From: Fragilaria crotonensis
Lineage: Eukaryota; Bacillariophyta; Fragilariophyceae; Fragilariales; Fragilariaceae
Reading direction: 5' to 3'
Assembly (NCBI GenBank): GCA_022925895.1
Contig: JAKSYS010000047.1
Location: 1 to 64,000, forward strand
DNA: 64,000 nucleotides
The position numbers and the translations under genes were made by a program. Positions 59,592 through 64,000 of the stretch are shown in pieces; position 1 is the stretch's first letter, and each line of letters opens with the position of its first letter. A model generated the notes under the pieces. It ran no database searches. It was given only the letters and a program-made list of their open reading frames with translations, and was not told the origin of the DNA.

Positions 59592-60303
59592 CCAACGACA
59601 AAAGCTCGCTCAGCATTCATACCAGTCTGGGGAGGGGACTACTAGTATTGAACAATGGGAACAACGAGGTAGTAGAGTACTTAATCCAATAATTACTTGC
59701 TACAATAATGACAACAGCAGTCTACTATAGCACAAACTCACGTCCTTTGCTTGGTTGAAATGCCAATAGTACTAGTCGTAATGTCGTAGTATTGTTTGCT
59801 ATGTGGTAGTACTGTACAAAGTACTACCGGTAGAACCAGATAGACTGTAGACTGTAGACTGAAGACTACAAACTACAAATTAACGGTCAAAATCTTCTAG
59901 TTGAATTTCAATACAGTAAATAGTAGTCTTACTGCATACCTACTCCAGTACCCACCGATTTTTGGATTCTGTCGTACTACAGTGCGATACTCTACTAGTA
60001 GTATGACTACTACCGGTAGTAGTAGGTATTTGAACTTTGAACTATTGCAACTTGCAACAGTATATGCATACAGTTCTTTTCCGTGTCGTCTACTGGACGA
60101 TGTGGTACTGGTACAAGAACTGTACAACTACCGTAGGATTGGCATGGCATTGTCGAATCCTCATTTCGGACCCATGGTATTCATACGCAACATACAATTA
60201 CAACTACTCGCACATGGCGAAACCCAAGGATCGAGATTCGCCAAGAGTCATTTGACATTTTCTTTTGACTTTACACATCCACCATCATCCACCATCAATC
60301 ATA
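59592..60303. other. spacer rich in TACCGGTA/GTAC words
   Basis: No gene. Holds a triple tagactg tandem at 59841-59861 and clusters of agtactgtac, gtactaccggtag and tactaccggtagtag at 59800-60030. Confidence 0.55.
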
Positions 60304-61166
60304 ATGACGAGCACTGCTCCTGAGAATCCTCGCATTATCGCCCTGTTTGATGTAGATTGTGGATTTCACGTTGACGATTCCTCGTGGTGAGGTAGAACCT
60401 GCCACGATGGAGTTCATGATTGCATTGAGCAAGAAGATCACTGTTGGCGTTGTTTCCGGCTCTGATCTTCCAAAGCAAGAAGAGCAGCTTGGAGAATGTA
60501 TTGCCAGTATCTTCCCATACAACTTCAGTCAGAATGGGTTGGTCGCGTACAAGAATGGTGAACTCCAAGAAGTTCAGACGATTGCCGAATTCCTTGGAGA
60601 AGCAAGACAACGTCAAGAAGATTGTCAACAGAGTTTTGAAGGACATTGCGGAACTCGATCTTCCCATCAAGGCAAGCAAACATTGGTTGTCGGGTTTCAT
60701 TACCTTCCGCAGTTTGATAAAGCTGATGACACATATTTCGCCATCCATTTGAAGGGTGGAACATTTGTCGAGTTCAGGAGTGACATGTTCATTATTTCTC
60801 CCCTTGGGTGCAACTGTTGCAGGGACGAACGCAATGCCTATGAAACGTTTGACTTGGAAAATGACGTGAGAAAGAATATGGTGGAGGCTATGAAAAAGGA
60901 ATTCAGTTATGAACTTGACCTACAGCATTGGAGGTCAGATTTCGTTTGATGTTTTTCCTGAAGGCTGGGACAAGACCTAGCTACTGTTTGAGGTATTTGT
61001 CTCCCGATGACGTTGACGAGATCCACTTCTTTGGTTCTTTGGGAACAAGACTTTTGAGGTAGGCAACGATTTTGAGATGTTTTCCCATGAAAGGACGATT
61101 GGACGTACGGTCACTTCCCTTGACGACACCAGGGCACAATGTGAAAAGCTTTTCAACTGCCGCTAG
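60304..61166 (+). pseudogene. PMM: phosphomannomutase pseudogene
   Basis: The protein family interconverts mannose-6-phosphate and mannose-1-phosphate for GDP-mannose synthesis. Homology is nearly full length: IIALFDVD (catalytic Asp motif), TLTIPRGEVEP, VGVVSGSDLPKQEEQLGE, SQNGLVAYKNGEL, DNVKKIVNRVLKDIAELDLP, GGTFVEFRSDMFIISPLG, SIGGQISFDVFPEGWDKT, YCLRYLSPDDVDEIHFFG and TFEVGNDFEMFSHERTIG, up to a stop at 61164-61166. The frame changes at least five times: in the DVDGT motif (60358-60367), after FLGE (about 60600), near 60920, after GWDKT (about 60979) and in an 8-base tandem duplication ttctttgg (61027-61042). A GC-AG intron 60672-60754 (83 bases, gcaagc...tgaag) splits PIK and GGTF. Several independent insertions mean real decay, not one read error. 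Confidence 0.85.
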
Positions 61167-61862
61167 TAGCGACACAGCCTTTTTCATGGTGGACACGAAC
61201 CCGTTCTCAGAGTGCCGGAGCTCAGTAACAATATTGTAGGGCCACCATTGGATCTATCAGGGACGGGCTGCTGCTCATTATTACTGCGTCATTGAATTTC
61301 TAACCTACACAGTGGGCATAATGCGGCAGATGGTGACGCAGGTCTCATTACGCTATTGGTGTAGATTGCTCTCGAACTAACGGGCGTGTGCTTATTATAG
61401 TTTCTGAACCTATTTGGTAACAGAAGCAACTCGAATCCTGTGTGTTTGTCAAGCGAAGCTGGCGACGATTAGTTTCGACATCCTTGACTGTTATTTATAT
61501 TACAATGGCTCTATTATTTACTTTATACACTACGTTTACTATGGCAACACAACACACTACAACACAATACGACACAAAACACAAAACATATAATCGAAGT
61601 AATTTAGACATGAGATTGGACGACAGAATGCTTTCGAACTTGAACTCAACCGTGAAAGAGAACCATTGTCGACAAACGCAAACTCAACTCACTGTACGGG
61701 GGGCGACACCTTTGAAGTAGGTGATCCGAATTCCCCAGAATCCGGAAGGTTACTTAACGCTTAAAGTACAATGTGAGTTACGAGAGTCTGCTGTTGAAGT
61801 CAAAGGGTCAGGGTCAACACGATAGGAGTCACGAATTTGGGCATCCTGCAAAGTTTGAGAAG
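61167..61862. other. spacer, no supported gene
   Basis: A plus-strand frame 61442-61720 contains one hydrophobic stretch (SLTVIYITMALLFTLYTTFTM) but no family signal. Otherwise nothing was recognised. Confidence 0.4.
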
Positions 61863-62846
61863 TTAGTAGACGGAGTACTGGCGCACTAGGTGCTGTGGGT
61901 TGTCATACGAAGCCTGTACAGTCAAGAAACGCAACACAGGAGTTAGTGGAGCCGGGGCAAGAGAAAATCCTTGGAAAGAAGTTACCAGAAGATCCATTTC
62001 CGCTGGAGTCACGTCATCCTTGCTAATAGAAAGTGCTTCGAAATAAGGAATCAAGAGATTAACTTCTTCATCGGAAGATTCCCAATCCATGGGATCGTCG
62101 ATCTCTTCTTCAGTCTCGCCATCGAAACATGGAATCAAGAGATTAACTTCTTCATCGGAAGACTCCCAATCCAAGGGATCCACGATTTCTCTGTATCCCC
62201 GATCCATGGGAATGGGATCCTCAATTTCCGTGGGCTCCCAATCCATGGGAATGGGATCCTCGATTTCCGTGGATTCCCAATCCATGGGAATGGGATCCTC
62301 AATTTCCGTGGATTCCCAATCAATGGGAATGGGATCCTCGATTTCCGTGGATTCCCAATCCATGGGAATGGGATCCTCAATCTCCGTGGATTCCCAATCA
62401 ATGGGAATGGGATGGTCAATTTCCGTGGATTCCCAATCCATGGGAATGGCATCCTCAATGACTGGGACAAGGAGGGTCGCGGGTGTGGCGGGCCAACGTG
62501 CACTGGCATAGTTGTTTGGAGTGTTCGTGGGAAGCCATGGGAATCCAAACTGGTTCAAGTTTGAGGGGGGTGGCGGAGCATGAGCGTTGCGGGGTGCACT
62601 GGCATAGTTCGTCGGCGTGTTCAATGGGAAGCCAAACTGGTTCAAGTTCAAGGGGGTTGACTGAGCACGAGGGTTGCAACGTGAAGTCGCATAGTTGGTC
62701 GGAGTGTTCAATGGGAAGCCGAACTGATTGAAGTTCGAGGGGGGTAGAGCATGAGCTTCCGAAGGCGAACTTGCATGCTTAGGGAAGCCGAACTGATTGA
62801 AGTTCGAGGGGGGTGGAGCATTGGGGGGATCGGTAGGGGCGCACAT
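61863..62846 (-). CDS. tandem-repeat protein (NQFGFP and PIPMDWESTE repeats), function unknown
   Basis: 327 residues in one exon; not a family I recognise. Residues about 10-115 hold four copies of SN(F/L)NQFGFP, several followed by LNTPTNYA. Residues about 130-220 hold seven copies of a 13-residue unit IEDPIPMDWESTE in which Met and Ile alternate in the first copies (PIPMDWE/PIPIDWE). Two longer acidic units follow, DWESSDEEVNLLIPCF and DWESSDEEVNLLIPYF. The tail is more ordinary (AEMDLLVTSFQGFSLAPAP). There is no signal peptide or membrane segment. The composition is Pro/Asp/Glu/Trp-rich and probably disordered; the NQFGF motif recalls FG-type or short linear binding motifs, but that is speculation. 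The open frame through perfect 39-base repeats argues for a real gene. Confidence 0.65.
   Translation of the reverse strand: MCAPTDPPNAPPPSNFNQFGFPKHASSPSEAHALPPSNFNQFGFPLNTPTNYATSRCNPRAQSTPLNLNQFGFPLNTPTNYASAPRNAHAPPPPSNLNQFGFPWLPTNTPNNYASARWPATPATLLVPVIEDAIPMDWESTEIDHPIPIDWESTEIEDPIPMDWESTEIEDPIPIDWESTEIEDPIPMDWESTEIEDPIPMDWEPTEIEDPIPMDRGYREIVDPLDWESSDEEVNLLIPCFDGETEEEIDDPMDWESSDEEVNLLIPYFEALSISKDDVTPAEMDLLVTSFQGFSLAPAPLTPVLRFLTVQASYDNPQHLVRQYSVY
62218..62451. repeat. 39-bp coding minisatellite, six units
   Basis: Six consecutive 39-base units (tcctcaatttccgtgg... to ...catgggaatggga) encode the PIPMDWE repeats on the minus strand. Units with ccatggga and tcaatggga alternate, suggesting growth by doubling of a 78-base pair of units. 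Confidence 0.92.
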
Positions 62847-62977
62847 GGTGTTTAAGAGGTTGTTGATGATGATGGTGATGTTTCTTGTAATTGTGACGAT
62901 ATGAACGTGGTCAGTCGGTGTTTGTTCACGCTGTCCGCTTTTCTACAGCCCCTTGTACATGGGTCCACCGTATTGAA

Positions 62978-63091
62978 TGTCCGTTCAGTTTTGTCGATGA
63001 GACATCCACGTATTTTCACGGCACTTCCTACAAAGGTTCATCTTATATAATGTCCGTTCAGATTTCCTTGTAACACCCCTTGTCCGTTCAG
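62978..63091. promoter_or_regulatory. triple TGTCCGTTCAG element upstream of the repeat-protein gene
   Basis: The 11-base word tgtccgttcag occurs at 62978-62988, 63051-63061 and 63081-63091 (minus strand CTGAACGGACA). The last two are 30 bases apart. A minus-strand TATA-like tatataag sits at 63041-63049 between copies, about 200 bases before the start codon at 62846. This fits a promoter with repeated sites; a decayed coding repeat is the alternative. Confidence 0.5.
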
Positions 63092-63629
63092 TTTTTGTCC
63101 TCACCACGCCTGTCTGATAAGGTTGTGTCGGTTGGCCCACCCCCATGGTTCGGAGATACAGAGGTATCATTTGGGCATCCAATGACGTATGTGTCCATTC
63201 TGTCTGCTCAGTATGTAAGCCCTGTGGGTTACTTATAATAAATATTTGAGACTTAGAGCACTAAGTGTCTTGGATTCAGCAGTCATAGGGTTAATGGTTA
63301 ATGCTATATGGCGTATGGCCGTACCGGTAAATAAACATGTACTCCGTGTACCTGTACCCTTTTACTACTGTAGTGAGCTGAAGACGAGGTCGGTCGTTAA
63401 CTAATTATTACTGTACCAGGTACTCGGTGTGGTACAAGTACCTGGTATCACAGACATACCCTGCCGCCACAGGTTGTTGATTGGTACTACAGTACTAGGT
63501 ATTGTACCATCAACGTCTTCCCATAGTCCTCAATCCTCGGTCAAAGTTGTTTGGTGTCTACTGGAGACTGGCGTTGACTTTATCATCAGCTAACTCAAAC
63601 AATCGATCAGTCTAAAAAGTCCAAGAACC
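63092..63629. other. spacer, no gene
   Basis: Dense GTAC words at 63320-63520 (aagtacctggta, tgtaccaggtactc, ggtactacagtact). Presumed promoter of the gene at 63630. Confidence 0.5.
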
Positions 63630-64000
63630 ATGTCCGAGCCCATCAATCTCGAAACCCTCGCCTCAGAAATTGCTGCCTTGGCGGATAAGGTCATGACTTT
63701 GAAGACCGAAGGATCCGATGCCGATGCAATCAAAGCATGTGTCGATGCGCTTCTGGCTGCAAAGCAAACCTCAGCACTGATGCTTGTACCTGGTACTGTA
63801 TCGGAAATACCGGTACTACTAGCATCGTTCAACTTAATACATAGTGTTATGTCATAGAGTAGCACATACAACTTTCTCGCCCCACACTGCGTACTACTAG
63901 TACAAGTACCAGCCCATGTATGTATTTTTGCTGCTTGTCTCATCAGTGTCCAAATAACCAATAACCCGAACTCATTCATTTCACGATCAATATTGTCTCC
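63630..64000 (+). CDS. first exon of a probable WHEP-domain protein, partial at window edge
   Basis: The ATG at 63630 (aaccatgtcc) opens a frame whose residues about 10-45, EIAALADKVMTLKTEGSDAD then IKACVDALLAAK, fit the helix-turn-helix WHEP domain found at the ends of eukaryotic aminoacyl-tRNA synthetases (Gly, His, Met, Trp, Glu-Pro). The frame ends at 63857 after a GTAC-rich, non-coding-looking stretch, so a splice donor probably lies between 63770 and 63805 and the gene continues beyond the window. The synthetase identity cannot be told from this piece. Confidence 0.5.

Noticed and set aside
63320-63520. GTAC words as copper-response elements
   Set aside because: GTAC is the core of such sites in green algae, but here the words occur in nearly every spacer, so a specific copper role is not supported.
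1-64000. tRNA, rRNA or CRISPR features
   Set aside because: No convincing tRNA cloverleaf, rRNA segment or regularly spaced repeat array was seen by eye; a tRNA scan could still find one in the spacers.

Overview
The window reads as nuclear DNA of a photosynthetic stramenopile, almost certainly a diatom. The evidence is a fused tryptophan synthase alpha-beta gene and a methionine sulfoxide reductase that both start with a signal peptide ending in the diatom plastid-import type motif (AAF or ASAFGP), short GT-AG introns of about 60-160 bases, a Ty1/copia element of the diatom kind, a diatom-type cyclin and a Notch-like-repeat membrane protein.

Layout. 0.4-4.2 kb: trpAB fusion convergent with a Golgi-type sulfotransferase gene. 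5.1-10.04 kb: a decayed Mutator-like DNA transposon with long terminal inverted repeats, a SWIM-type transposase and a Ulp1-like protease. 10.04-11.7 kb: a second copy of the trpB 3' end and of the sulfotransferase, abutting the cut-off transposon end. 13.8-18.2 kb: cyclin and queuine tRNA-ribosyltransferase. 18.3-35.4 kb: a dense housekeeping block rich in nuclear functions: SWI2/SNF2 remodeller with bromodomain, MCM4, a GET2/CAML-like tail-anchor receptor, a nucleoplasmin-like FKBP, a NASP-type histone chaperone, a SET methyltransferase and a membrane J-protein. 36.4-40.8 kb: plastid MsrA with a young copia element 150 bases upstream. 41.8-45.6 kb: a large membrane protein with EGF/LNR modules and a propeller-like ectodomain. 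46.9-49.6 kb: a DDE transposase relic. 50.0-56.0 kb: an unknown protein and an eight-exon karyopherin-like gene. 56-59.7 kb: AT-rich and degenerate DNA. 60.3-61.2 kb: a phosphomannomutase pseudogene. 61.9-63.1 kb: a tandem-repeat protein of unknown function behind three copies of one promoter-side word. 63.6 kb to the edge: first exon of a probable WHEP-domain protein.

Cross-cutting observations. At least six protein genes or elements need a single -1 frame change, and nearly all can be placed at a short homopolymer; this looks like uncorrected one-base losses in the assembly rather than biology. The spacers are full of words built on GTAC (AGTACT, TACCGGTA, AAGTACCTGG). The strongest candidates for something undescribed are the MDWE/NQFGFP repeat protein with its triple upstream word, and the Ulp1-bearing diatom MULE whose cut end coincides with the trpB duplication junction.
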